This document shows, piece after piece, positions 17,707 to 27,732 of a stretch of 64,000 bases of DNA. Position 1 is the first letter of the stretch. Every line of letters starts with the position of its first letter. Source of the DNA: Sorangium cellulosum So ce56 (GTDB lineage: Bacteria > Myxococcota_A > Polyangia > Polyangiales > Polyangiaceae); assembly GCF_000067165.1 (NCBI RefSeq), contig NC_010162.1, positions 6,021,001 through 6,085,000 on the forward strand. Reading direction: 5' to 3'. The notes under the pieces were generated by a model. It was not told where the DNA came from, searched no databases, and saw only the letters and a program-made list of their open reading frames with translations. The translations under genes were made by a program, and so were the position numbers.

Positions 17707-19169
17707 GCTCGCGCAAGGTCCATTTCGTCAGCCTCGGATGCCCCAAGAACCGCGTCGACTCCGAGGTGATGCTCGGCGTCGCCCGCGCGGCCGGCTTCGC
17801 GCACGTCGACGACGCCGCCGAGGCCGAGGTGATCGTCGTCAACACCTGCGGCTTCATCGGCGAGGCGAAGAAGGAGTCGATCGACGCCATCTTCGAGATG
17901 GCGCAGCACAAGGAGCACGGCAGCTGCAAGCGCCTGGTCGTGGCCGGCTGCCTGTCGCAGCGCCACCCCGAGGAGCTCGCCCGCGAGATGCCCGAGGTCG
18001 ATCACTTCCTCGGGTCGAGCGACATGCTCAAGCTCGGCCGGGTGCTCGCGGGCGACGCGGAGCGGATGCTCGTCGGCAACCCCGCCGAGTGGCTGATCCA
18101 GGCCGGCGATCCGCGCACCCTCTCGACCCCCGGCGGCAGCGCTTACGTCAAGATCGCCGAGGGCTGCAACCGCACCTGCTCGTTCTGCGTGATCCCGGAC
18201 CTGCGCGGCGCGCAGCGCTCCCGGCCCATCCCGGACGTGGTGCGCGAGGTGGAGCAGCTCGCTGCGGCGGGCGTCCGCGAGATCAACCTCATCTCGCAGG
18301 ACACGATCGCCTACGGCCGCGACGCGGCGGGCCGCTCCGAGGGCGGCGCGCGCGCGACGCTCGCGCAGCTCGTCGAGCGGGTCGCCGACGTGCCCGGCGT
18401 GCGCTGGGTGCGGCTCTTCTACCTGTACCCCGAGACGATGACCGACGACCTCGTCGAGCTGCTCGCCGGCCACCCGCGGGTCGTGCCCTACGTCGACATG
18501 CCGCTCCAGCACGCCGCCGACGCGATGCTGCGGCGGATGCGGCGCGGCCACGGCGGCGATCGCCTCCGCCGGGTCGTCTCCACGCTGCGCGAGCGCGTCC
18601 CCGACCTCACGTTCCGCACCGCGTTCATCGTCGGCCACCCCGGCGAGACCGACGCCGAGTTCGAGGAGCTCTGCGACTTCGTGCGCTGGGCCGAGTTCGA
18701 GCGCGTCGGCGTGTTCCGCTACTCCGACGAGGAGGCGAGCCGCAGCTACGAGCTCGAGGGCAAGGTCCCCGCGCGCACGGCCGCGAGCCGCTACCGCCGC
18801 CTCATGACGCTGCAGCGCCGCATCTCGCACAAGAAGAGCGCCGCCATGATCGGCCGCGAGCTCGAGGTGCTCGTCGAGGGGACGAGCGACGAGCACGAGT
18901 ACGTGCTCATGGGCCGCCACGCCGGCCAGGCGCCCGAGATCGACGGACAGGTCTACCTCTCCGGCGGCGAGGTCCGCCCCGGAGAGATGTGCCGCGTCCG
19001 GATCACGCAGGCGAGCGACTACGATCTCGTCGGCGAGCTGCTCGACGACGAGGAGAGCGGGCGCGGCGCCGGGCTCCCCCCGGCCGCGGATCTCGGCGCC
19101 GTCACGGCGAAGCGGCGCGTCGCCCTGCGCGTGCTGCAAACCGATGGACGCGAGCGCCAACAGAATTGA
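17703..19169 (+). CDS. rimO: ribosomal protein uS12 methylthiotransferase RimO
   Basis: 488 aa from ATG 17703. A radical-SAM enzyme that methylthiolates the conserved Asp of ribosomal protein S12. The N-terminal UPF0004 domain carries the auxiliary cluster cysteines C13 (LGCPKNRVDSE), C49 (NTCGFI) and C83 (AGCLSQ); the radical SAM CxxxCxxC is C155-C159-C162 (GCNRTCSFC). The C-terminus is TRAM-like. The N-terminal LGCPKNxVDSE distinguishes RimO from MiaB. It overlaps pyrC by 4 bp, so the two are probably coupled. Confidence 0.95.
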   Translation: MSSRKVHFVSLGCPKNRVDSEVMLGVARAAGFAHVDDAAEAEVIVVNTCGFIGEAKKESIDAIFEMAQHKEHGSCKRLVVAGCLSQRHPEELAREMPEVDHFLGSSDMLKLGRVLAGDAERMLVGNPAEWLIQAGDPRTLSTPGGSAYVKIAEGCNRTCSFCVIPDLRGAQRSRPIPDVVREVEQLAAAGVREINLISQDTIAYGRDAAGRSEGGARATLAQLVERVADVPGVRWVRLFYLYPETMTDDLVELLAGHPRVVPYVDMPLQHAADAMLRRMRRGHGGDRLRRVVSTLRERVPDLTFRTAFIVGHPGETDAEFEELCDFVRWAEFERVGVFRYSDEEASRSYELEGKVPARTAASRYRRLMTLQRRISHKKSAAMIGRELEVLVEGTSDEHEYVLMGRHAGQAPEIDGQVYLSGGEVRPGEMCRVRITQASDYDLVGELLDDEESGRGAGLPPAADLGAVTAKRRVALRVLQTDGRERQQN

Positions 19170-19278
19170 CGGTCCGGCGATCGGGTCGCGGCGCGATCGC
19201 TGAAAATCCCGCTGCATAGCGGCGCTCCGTGGCGGAGGGGGCGCGGCACACGGTGTGCTATGACGCCGTGCCGTGCCG

Positions 19279-19668
19279 ATGCTCCGCCGCGCTGCGCTTC
19301 ACCTCGCCGTCGCCTTCGCGATCTCGCTGCTCGCCGGTGCGGCGTGCCTGAGCCCGACGCTGCCGCTCCCCCCGCCCGAGCCAGCCGACACGATGCGGCC
19401 CACCGCAGATCGCGAGGGAGTGTGGCAGATCGCGGGCAACTGCAGCCCTGGCGCGCGCGTCAGCCTCTTCAACGAGCGGACGCAGCGGGGCGTGATCGAG
19501 GACGACACCGACGGGAACGGCCGTTACCTCCTCGAGATCGAGGCCCAGCTCTGCGACACCCTGCTCGTATGGCAGGAGCTGGAGGGCAACGGAGGCGAGG
19601 AGAGCGCGGCGCAATCGTTTGTCGTCGAGGAGCGCACACCGCTCGGCGTCGTGAACGCCTGCCCCTGA
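19279..19668 (+). CDS. small lipoprotein, Ig-like fold possible
   Basis: 129 aa from ATG 19279 (MLRRAALHLAV). The signal peptide ends in LLAGAAC, a good lipobox. The mature part carries GVWQIAGNCSPGARVSLFNERTQRGVIEDD and later RYLLEIEAQLCDTLLVWQE, which resembles a small beta-sandwich of carboxypeptidase-regulatory or bacterial Ig type; two Cys may pair. A GTG two codons earlier (19273) is an alternative start. A 13-nt dyad (19246-19258) precedes it. Function unknown. Confidence 0.65.
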   Translation: MLRRAALHLAVAFAISLLAGAACLSPTLPLPPPEPADTMRPTADREGVWQIAGNCSPGARVSLFNERTQRGVIEDDTDGNGRYLLEIEAQLCDTLLVWQELEGNGGEESAAQSFVVEERTPLGVVNACP

Positions 19669-19794
19669 GCGCGCGACGAAGCCCCATGCGCCGAAGTGGG
19701 GCAGTCACGACGCGGTGACGTGACGACGACGCGGCGCGCCGCGCCCGATGGCCCCCCTCGACGCGTGAGCGGAGCATCGTGATAGGGTGTTGGC

Positions 19795-21275
<1,481 letters not shown>

Positions 21276-21279
<4 letters not shown>

Positions 21280-21292
21280 CGGTTTTCGTCAC
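21276..21292. terminator. small hairpin at stop of response regulator gene
   Basis: GTGACG-GTTTT-CGTCAC, a 6-bp perfect stem beginning within the stop codon region. No T-tract follows. It may be a weak terminator or an operator-like dyad. Confidence 0.3.
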
Positions 21293-21364
21293 CACCGCAA
21301 AAGAACACAACCCCGCACCTCCGGCACCCTGCCCTCGTCACCACAAGGAAAACCGAGGCAACTC

Positions 21365-22024
21365 ATGAGCTTCTCGCGCAACTCGAAGACGGCGCCGCGC
21401 CGCGCGCTCCTTGGCACGTCACCTGCTGGAGCGTCAGGGCGCATGCGGAGCAGGCGGCGACAGCGAAGCGCAGCGAGCCGAGCGTTCACGCTCGTCGAGC
21501 TCCTCGTCGTCGTCGCGATGGTGGGTGTCCTCGCGGCGATCGCGATGGTCGGATACCGCAGGTACATGAACGCGGCGGGCGTCGCCGAGCCGAAGGCGGT
21601 CATTCAGGGCATCCGCGGCGCGCAGGAGGCCTACAAGGCCGAGATGCTCGTGTACCTGAATGTCTCTGGCACGCTCAACGACTGGTATCCCTCGGCAACG
21701 CTGGGCGCTCACAAGACCGCGTGGAGCAACCCGAGCCACAGCGATTTCGCGAACTGGCAGATGCTCAACGTGACGACGGACGGCGCGGTCCGGTTCGGGT
21801 ACGCGACGGTGGCGGGCGTGACCGGCGGGCTCGAGCAGACCACCGGCACAACGTACACGTGGGCAGGTTTGCCGATGTCGCCGCTGGTGGATCCGCAGTT
21901 TGCGCCCAGCGGGCCCTGGTATGTCGTCCAGGCGGCCGGCGATCGGGACGGGGATGGAACGCTGGCATTGCTCCTGACGGCATCCACGATGTCGGGGATC
22001 TACATGGAGAACGACACGGAGTGA
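21365..22024 (+). CDS. type IV pilin-like protein with Ala at the -1 cleavage position
   Basis: 219 aa from ATG 21365. The prepilin signature is RA|FTLVELLVVVAMVGVLAAIAM with E5 conserved, but position -1 is Ala40 where Gly is almost invariant. The leader is 40 aa from this start, or 14 aa from the internal ATG 21443 (M27), which would be closer to type IVa leaders. The C-terminal domain has no Cys pair and contains AAGDRDGDGTLA, similar to a calcium-binding loop. Followed by two canonical pilins. It may be a minor pilin or pseudopilin. Confidence 0.8.
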   Translation: MSFSRNSKTAPRRALLGTSPAGASGRMRSRRRQRSAASRAFTLVELLVVVAMVGVLAAIAMVGYRRYMNAAGVAEPKAVIQGIRGAQEAYKAEMLVYLNVSGTLNDWYPSATLGAHKTAWSNPSHSDFANWQMLNVTTDGAVRFGYATVAGVTGGLEQTTGTTYTWAGLPMSPLVDPQFAPSGPWYVVQAAGDRDGDGTLALLLTASTMSGIYMENDTE

Positions 22025-22180
22025 CGGAGTAGAGGAATTTCGCTTCGGTGAGGCGCAGAGAGCGCCTGTCCGTGGGAGAGGTTTTCGCGCTGCGGGCCGG
22101 CCGAGCCCGCACCAGGCGACATCATGGTCAGTCTCGGCAAAGCATCCAATTAAAGAAAGCATCACGGAGGATCGACACTC

Positions 22181-22792
22181 ATGCGTGCAATCAAGCGATA
22201 TGACAGGAGAGGCTTCACGCTCGTCGAGCTCATGATCGTCGTCGCCATCATCGGCGTCCTCGCCGCGCTGGCGATCTACGGCGTTCGCCGGTACCTCGCG
22301 AGCGCGAAGACCTCGGAGGCCAAGAACTCCATCGGCGCGATCGCCCGCGGCGCCGCCGCCGCGTACGAGCGCGAGACCGCCGCCTCAGAGATCTTGACCG
22401 GCGGCACCTCGACGGCCGCGAACCACGCGCTCTGCGACTCGGCGACCGCTCCGGTTCCGGCGGCTGTCCCAGCGGGCACGAAGTACCAGCCGAGCTCGGT
22501 GGCGACGGAAGACTTCAACGCGGGCACCTCGACCCTGGGTTGGCCGTGCCTCAAGTTCGCGATGACCCAGCCGATCTACTACCAGTACCACTACACTAGG
22601 GGTGCTCGCACCGGTGTGAGCACGACGTCGCCCGACCCGACGGCCAACGGCGCCACGGACTCGTTCGAGGCGGGCGCCGCGGGCGACCTCGACGGTGACG
22701 CCACGCTCAGCGCGTTCGCGCGCGGCGGCAGCGTCTTCAACGGGGAGCTGGTCCTGGCCACGCAGGTGTTCATCGAGAACGAGTACGAGTGA
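22181..22792 (+). CDS. type IVa major or minor pilin
   Basis: 203 aa from ATG 22181, preceded by ACGGAGG at a good distance. An 11-aa leader ends RRG|FTLVELMIVVAIIGVLAALAI, a textbook class IVa signature with E5. Two cysteines (ALCDSAT and WPCLKF) could form the C-terminal disulfide loop. GAAGDLDGDATLS near the C-terminus resembles an Asp-rich calcium loop. It is closely related to the next pilin (KYQPSS, QPIYYQY). It is the best pilA candidate here, but the major pilin cannot be told from sequence. Confidence 0.88.
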   Translation: MRAIKRYDRRGFTLVELMIVVAIIGVLAALAIYGVRRYLASAKTSEAKNSIGAIARGAAAAYERETAASEILTGGTSTAANHALCDSATAPVPAAVPAGTKYQPSSVATEDFNAGTSTLGWPCLKFAMTQPIYYQYHYTRGARTGVSTTSPDPTANGATDSFEAGAAGDLDGDATLSAFARGGSVFNGELVLATQVFIENEYE

Positions 22793-22800
22793 CCCGCTCC

Positions 22801-22832
22801 GGGCTGTCCGGCTCATCGGAGCCGGACAGCCC
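22801..22832 (+). terminator. perfect 14-bp hairpin between two pilin genes
   Basis: GGGCTGTCCGGCTC-ATCG-GAGCCGGACAGCCC starts 8 nt after the pilin stop. It has no T-run. It could limit read-through or stabilise the upstream pilin mRNA, giving different levels for the two pilins. Confidence 0.6.
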
Positions 22833-22871
22833 CGGTCCACCAGCGTCGTCTGCGAACGGAAAGGGCGTGTC

Positions 22872-23483
22872 ATGTCGAGCACGACATCGGTCCGTGGACG
22901 AGGCTTCACACTCATCGAGGTCATGATCGTGATCGCGATCGTCAGCGTGCTCGCCGCCCTGGCGATCGTCGGCGTGCGCAGCTACCTCGCCACCGCAAAG
23001 ACGGCGGAAGCGAAGCAGATCGTCGGCGCCATCACCCGCACCGCGATCGCCCAGTACGAGCGCGAGCGCGACGTCTCGCAGATCCTGGCAGCCACGGGCG
23101 TCGTCTCGGCAAACACGCACCTCCTCTGCACCTCGGCGACGCCGGTCCCGCTCACCTTCACCGCCGTCGAGGGGACGAAGTACCAGCCGAGCAACGCGCC
23201 CGGCGTCGACTTCAACTCGGGCTCGACGCTCGAGGGCTGGCAGTGCCTCGGCTTCTCGATCAGCCAGCCCATCTACTTCCAGTACTCGTACCAGGTCGGC
23301 GGGAGCTACGTCAGCCAGGGCCTGCCTGGCGCGCCCCTCCCCACAGGGGACGGGTTCGAGGTGGGCGCAGTCGGCGACCTGAAGGCCGACGGGCAGAGGT
23401 GCACGATCACCCGCATCGGCGAGGTGCGCGACGGCGAGATCGCGACAAGCACCACGATCTACACGAACATCGACTCCGACTGA
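22872..23483 (+). CDS. type IVa pilin paralogue
   Basis: 203 aa from ATG 22872. The leader MSSTTSVRGRG precedes FTLIEVMIVIAIVSVLAALAI with E5. The cysteines LLCTSAT and WQCLGF match those of the preceding pilin, as do KYQPSN and QPIYFQYSY, so the two arose by duplication. A third Cys (GQRCTITR) is unique to this copy, and the Asp-rich loop is altered to GDLKADG. It is separated from the preceding pilin by the hairpin at 22801-22832. Confidence 0.87.
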   Translation: MSSTTSVRGRGFTLIEVMIVIAIVSVLAALAIVGVRSYLATAKTAEAKQIVGAITRTAIAQYERERDVSQILAATGVVSANTHLLCTSATPVPLTFTAVEGTKYQPSNAPGVDFNSGSTLEGWQCLGFSISQPIYFQYSYQVGGSYVSQGLPGAPLPTGDGFEVGAVGDLKADGQRCTITRIGEVRDGEIATSTTIYTNIDSD

Positions 23484-23543
23484 AGCGAACCGTGCCTCCC
23501 TCGCGCTTGTTCGATCGTGGAGGGGTGAGGTAGAGAGGAGCCC

Positions 23544-24041
23544 ATGACCTGGCGCTCCTGGAGCGCGCTGGAGCTCAGCGCGGCCTTCGCGGTCGGCGGC
23601 AGCGTCCTCGCCGTCGCCGTCCCCGCGTTCTTCCGAAATCTCAGCGCGTCCAAGCTGAGCGAGCCCATCGAGGGGCTCGACCGGCTGGTGACGAGCGCGG
23701 TCGCCTACGCCGAGTCGCGGCCGCAGGAGATCAGCTTCCCCCCGTCCGCCCCGCTGACCCCGGCCCAGGTGCCGCGCGGCGTGCGCGCGGTCGATCCGCC
23801 GGAGTCGTGGGAGCACCTCACGTGGCGGTCGCTCGACTTCCGCTTCGAGGGGCCCCACGCGTTCTCCTTCCAGTTCACGAGCGAGGCCGACGCGTCGAAG
23901 GCCATGCGCTTCACCGCGACCGCGCACGGCGACCTCGACGGCGACGGCGTGCTGTCCACGTTCGAGGTGCGCGGCGAGCGGATCCCCGGGGAGCCGGCCC
24001 GCGTGCTGCCGGGCATGTTCGTGGACCGCGAGGTGGAATGA
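23544..24041 (+). CDS. degenerate pilin-like protein
   Basis: 165 aa from ATG 23544. The N-terminus MTWRS-WSALELSAAFAVGGSVLAVA keeps the spacing of a pilin helix, including a Glu where E5 would be, but has Ser-Trp in place of Gly-Phe at the cleavage site. The C-terminal AHGDLDGDGVLSTFEV shares the Asp-rich loop of the neighbouring pilins. It is 60 bp from the previous pilin and overlaps the next gene by 4 bp, so it belongs to the same unit. It may be an unprocessed minor pilin or assembly factor. Confidence 0.7.
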   Translation: MTWRSWSALELSAAFAVGGSVLAVAVPAFFRNLSASKLSEPIEGLDRLVTSAVAYAESRPQEISFPPSAPLTPAQVPRGVRAVDPPESWEHLTWRSLDFRFEGPHAFSFQFTSEADASKAMRFTATAHGDLDGDGVLSTFEVRGERIPGEPARVLPGMFVDREVE

Positions 24042-25027
24042 TGGGCCTCCCTCCGGTGCGCGGGCCAGGGGCCCCTCCGGCGGCCCCCTCGCTCCTCGCC
24101 CGTTTCGCTGGCGCGCGCGATGCGCTCGTCACGGTCGCGCTCTCGGCCGCCGCCGCCATCGCCATCGGGAGCGTGCGCGCGCCGGCCGCGGACCTGGAGC
24201 GGCGCATCGCCGAGACCTCCGACGTGTATGTCCTGCCGCCGCCGGACGAGGTGGTCACCCTGTCTCTCGGCTACCGCGCCGCGCTGGCCGATCTGCTCTG
24301 GTCGCACGTGCTCGTCTCGCAGGGCCTGCACACGATGGAGCGGCGCCGGTTCGAGAACCTCACCCTGCTGCTCGACGCCATCAACGCGCTCGACCCGACC
24401 TTCCGCGACCCCTACCTGTTCGCGGACGCGCTCATCACGTTCCAGACGAGCGAGACGCCGCGCCACGAGATCATCAAGGCGCGAGAGATCATGGAGCGCG
24501 GGGTCCAGAACCGCCCCCTCGACGGCGAGATCTGGCTCGCGCTCGGCCAGTTCGTCGGCTTCATCGCGCCGGGCACGTACCTGACCGATCGGGAGGAGAA
24601 GGCGCGGTGGCGCCTCGAGGGGGCCCGGATGCTCGCGCGCGCCGCGGAGCTCGGCGGCGGCGACGCGAACATCAGCTGGCAGGCGCTCGGCGGCGCGGGC
24701 ATCCTGGGGCGCGCCGGCGAGCGAGAGGCGCAGATCCGGTTCCTCCAGCGCACGCTCGCCGTCACCGACGACGAGGAGCTCAAGCAGAAGATCCGCGCGC
24801 AGCTCGACAAGCTCCTCGACGCGCGCGACGCAGAGAAGTACCGCCGTCGCCTCGACGGGTTCCGCGAGCTCTGGCGGCGCGATCTGCCGTTCGTCAGCAA
24901 CACCGCGATCCTCGTGCTGGGCCCCCCGCGCGACCCGGCGTACTGCGCCGGCGGCGCGCACGCGGACGAGCCGCGCTGCGCGACCACCTGGCGCGCCTGG
25001 GCGGAGCGGGTCGACGGCGAGCGGTGA
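24038..25027 (+). CDS. membrane-anchored helical-repeat protein of the pilin cluster
   Basis: 329 aa from ATG 24038 (ATGATG overlapping the previous stop by 4 bp). A hydrophobic helix near residues 28-45 (LVTVALSAAAAIAIGSV) anchors it. The rest is helical with TPR-like units (LLLDAINALDPTFRDPYLFADALITF; REIMERGVQNRPLDGEIWLALGQ). No enzyme motif is seen. Tight coupling to the pilin-like gene suggests a role in its export or assembly. No PilB, PilC or PilQ gene is in the window. Confidence 0.72.
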   Translation: MMGLPPVRGPGAPPAAPSLLARFAGARDALVTVALSAAAAIAIGSVRAPAADLERRIAETSDVYVLPPPDEVVTLSLGYRAALADLLWSHVLVSQGLHTMERRRFENLTLLLDAINALDPTFRDPYLFADALITFQTSETPRHEIIKAREIMERGVQNRPLDGEIWLALGQFVGFIAPGTYLTDREEKARWRLEGARMLARAAELGGGDANISWQALGGAGILGRAGEREAQIRFLQRTLAVTDDEELKQKIRAQLDKLLDARDAEKYRRRLDGFRELWRRDLPFVSNTAILVLGPPRDPAYCAGGAHADEPRCATTWRAWAERVDGER

Positions 25028-25159
25028 GCTGCCTCGGGCGCTGAAGCGGCACGCGCCGGACGCCGGCGCCACGCCCGGGCGTCCCCGGAGCGGGCCGAGT
25101 GAACCGCCAGCGCCAGCAAGTCCAGCGCCCGGCAGCACCCGGACTCGCTGGCAGCTCGT

Positions 25160-25516
25160 CCGGGTGTCCCAGGCGGCTCTCGTGACGTCCCTGGCGGCTC
25201 TCCAGGCGTCCCTGGCGGCTCTCCCGGCGTCCCTGGCGGCTCTCGTGACGTCCCTGCCGGCTCTCCCGGTGTCCCGAGCAGCTGACCTTGGCGTTCCAGG
25301 CGGCTCTCCAGGCGTCCCTGGCGGCTCTCGTGACGTCCCTGCCGGCTCTCCCGGTGTCCCGAGCAGCTGGCCTTGGCGTTCCAGGCGGCTTTTCTGGTGT
25401 CCCTGGCGGCTCTCCAGGCGTCCCTGGCGGGGTCCTCAGGCGTACCTGCCGGCTCTCCAGGCGTCCCTGGCGGGTCCTCAGGCGTCCCTGCCGGCTCTCC
25501 AGGCGTCCCTGGCGGC
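25160..25516. repeat. 21-bp minisatellite between convergent genes, with an 85-bp higher-order repeat
   Basis: About 16 imperfect copies of a 21-bp unit (consensus CCTGGCGGCTCTCCAGGCGT plus C). A four-unit block (21+21+22+21 bp) occurs twice in succession with few changes. The array fills most of the 503-bp gap 25028-25530 between a rightward and a leftward gene. Because the unit is a multiple of 3, open frames run through it, but none has a credible start or a family. I treat it as non-coding. Confidence 0.9.
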
Positions 25517-25530
25517 TAGGTGTTAGGAGT

Positions 25531-27684
25531 TCATTCGAACTTGACGGCCGCGGTCTTGGTCTCGCCTGCCTTCACCGTGACGGTGACCGACTTCTTCCCG
25601 AGATCCGGGTGGATGAACATCACCGTGTGCGACCCCGCGGAGACGCTGACACCCACCTTGGGCGTGCTCCCCAGCGGCCGCCCGTCGAGGACCACCTTCG
25701 AGACCGGGATCGAGTTGATGTTCAGCGTCGCACCGCCGGCAGCTGCCGCGGGCTCCGGCGCGTCCGCAGGCGCTTCCACCTTCGGCGCGGCGGCCACGGG
25801 CTCCGACCTCGGCGCGGCCGGCTCCGGAGCAGGCGCGGGCGCGGGCGCGGGCGCGGCCGGCTCGGACTTGCGCGCCTCGTCGAGCGCGATCCGGATCGTC
25901 TTCTCGGCCTGCCCGTCCTCGAACGAGATCGCCTGAGAGAAGTCCTGGTGCCCCCTCTTCGTCGCCACGATCTTCCAGCGCTCGGACGCGGTGACATCGA
26001 CCTTGACCGGCGGCTTCTTCCAGGCCGAATCGGGCAGCTTCTTCTCCGTGCCCTTGGCGCTCACCAGCTTGACCGAGGCGCCCGACGTGGCGAGCTCCAG
26101 CGTCACCTGCCCCTTCAGCACCTTGAGCGCGACCGCGCCGAGGTCCTTCATCTGGCCCTGGCCGACCTCCACCGTCTGCTCCAGGGGCTCGAAGCGCTCG
26201 CCGCCGTCGAAGCGGATCTTGTGCTCCCCCGGCGGCACGCTGACCTCCACGGGGAGCGCGCCCTTCTCCTCGCCGTCGATGAAGACCTTCACGCCGGGCG
26301 CGCCTGACGCCTTCACGCCGGTCGTGGTCGACGCGCTGGTGGAAGACCGCTCGGCGCCGGCCGCGTCGAGCGTGATCACGACGACCTTCTCCTTGCCGCC
26401 CTCGACGATCTCGACGGCGTCGCGCGGCGGGAAGTCGGGGGCGAGGATCTTGACCACCTTGGAGCCGGGCTCGAGATCGCGCACGACGCAAGGAACGGTG
26501 TCGCAGCGCTTCTGGCCGTCGAGGAAGATCTCGGCCCGGTCGACGGCGCCGCCGCCCGGGGTCTTCAGGTCGATCGTGAGCGCGCCCTTCTTCGGCACCA
26601 GCATGACCACCGCCAGGATGAGCACGGCGACCAGCGCGAGCCCGCCGAGCAGCACGCCCGCCTTGCCGGCGCCCTGCTGCACCACGTGGCGCGGGCGGAT
26701 CTCCGTCGGCTCGTCCTTGCGCGACAGCGCGCGGAGCCCGAGGTCCGGCGGCATCGCCGGCGCGGGCGGGGCGCTCGGGATCGGCGGCGGCGCCGGGACG
26801 GGGGTGCGCCCCCGCGAGGCCGACGCCGCGCCGCCAGAGCTCGCGACCAGCGCCGCGGCCGCCTTCGGGATCGCCGGCGAGCCCGCCGCCGGCAGCGCGC
26901 TCGATCGCCCAGGATTGTAGTCGTTCCCCTGCTTGTCGTAGACGTGGGTCGACTCCTCGTCGTCGTCCCAGTTCATGTCGACCGCGGTGCCCTTGACCGA
27001 GCGAGGCTTCGCGTCGTCACCCGCCTTCTGCGGCGGCTTCACCGACGGCAGGCGCACCGGCGGAGGGACCACCGGAGGCAGCGAGCCCGAGGCCCCGCTG
27101 ACCGGCGCCGGCGGCAGCGGGCTCTTCGACGGCAGGGCCGGGGCGCTGATCGCGGGCAGGGACGGCTGGCGCGACCGAGGCGGCACCACGGGCGGCAGGG
27201 AGCCCGTCTTGACCGAAGGAGGCATCGGCGGCGGAAGCGACCCCGGGCTCGTCCCCTTCGCCGACAGGGGCGGCGGGAGCGACGCCGGACCGGTCCCCTT
27301 CTGCGTCACGGCCGGCGGCGGCAGCGACGGCGGCGGCAGCGACGGCGGCGGCAGCGACGGCGGCGGCAGCAGCGACGACGGACCGGTCCCCTTCGGCGGC
27401 ACGGGCGGCGGGAGCGACCCCGGGCTCGTCCCCTTCGACGGCACGGGCGGCGGGAGCGACGACGGGCCAGCCCCTTTCTGCGCCACGGGCGGAGGAAGCG
27501 GAGACGGCACGCCGCTGGGGAGCGTCGCCGCATGGTTCGGCGGCGGCGGCACCGCCGCGCCGACGAGGGTGCGCGACCGCGCAGGCGGCGACGGAGGTAC
27601 GAGGGCGGTGCTCGTGGCGGGCGACTTCTTCTTCGCGAGCCCCTCGAATACGTCCAGATCGCTGCCGCCCTTGTTGTCCGCCAT
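25531..27684 (-). CDS. PEGA-domain membrane protein with Pro-rich cytoplasmic region
   Basis: 717 aa from ATG 27684, preceded by GAGGAG. Residues 20-330 are Pro/Ser-rich with SLPPP repeats (about 74-165). An acidic segment carries WDDDEESTHVYDK (239-251), a Thr site that could suit phosphorylation or FHA recognition (inference). One membrane helix lies at 343-363. The extracytoplasmic part has PEGA-like beta repeats (GALTIDL, GVKVFIDGEEKGALPVEVSVPPGEH, KVVLDGRPLGSTPKVGVSVSAGSH). PEGA domains are structural surface modules. It may be a kinase substrate or envelope anchor. Confidence 0.8.
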   Translation of the reverse strand: MADNKGGSDLDVFEGLAKKKSPATSTALVPPSPPARSRTLVGAAVPPPPNHAATLPSGVPSPLPPPVAQKGAGPSSLPPPVPSKGTSPGSLPPPVPPKGTGPSSLLPPPSLPPPSLPPPSLPPPAVTQKGTGPASLPPPLSAKGTSPGSLPPPMPPSVKTGSLPPVVPPRSRQPSLPAISAPALPSKSPLPPAPVSGASGSLPPVVPPPVRLPSVKPPQKAGDDAKPRSVKGTAVDMNWDDDEESTHVYDKQGNDYNPGRSSALPAAGSPAIPKAAAALVASSGGAASASRGRTPVPAPPPIPSAPPAPAMPPDLGLRALSRKDEPTEIRPRHVVQQGAGKAGVLLGGLALVAVLILAVVMLVPKKGALTIDLKTPGGGAVDRAEIFLDGQKRCDTVPCVVRDLEPGSKVVKILAPDFPPRDAVEIVEGGKEKVVVITLDAAGAERSSTSASTTTGVKASGAPGVKVFIDGEEKGALPVEVSVPPGEHKIRFDGGERFEPLEQTVEVGQGQMKDLGAVALKVLKGQVTLELATSGASVKLVSAKGTEKKLPDSAWKKPPVKVDVTASERWKIVATKRGHQDFSQAISFEDGQAEKTIRIALDEARKSEPAAPAPAPAPAPEPAAPRSEPVAAAPKVEAPADAPEPAAAAGGATLNINSIPVSKVVLDGRPLGSTPKVGVSVSAGSHTVMFIHPDLGKKSVTVTVKAGETKTAAVKFE

Positions 27685-27732
27685 GTTCGAGAACTCCTCA
27701 GGATATGCGGCGCCGTTCGCCGCGGCGTCCCT

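Noticed and set aside
25160..25516. CRISPR array
   Set aside because: Units are contiguous, without spacers, and no cas gene is in the window.
25164..25526. Open frame of 120 codons through the 21-bp repeat
   Set aside because: The frame stays open because the unit is a multiple of three; there is no family match or ribosome binding site.
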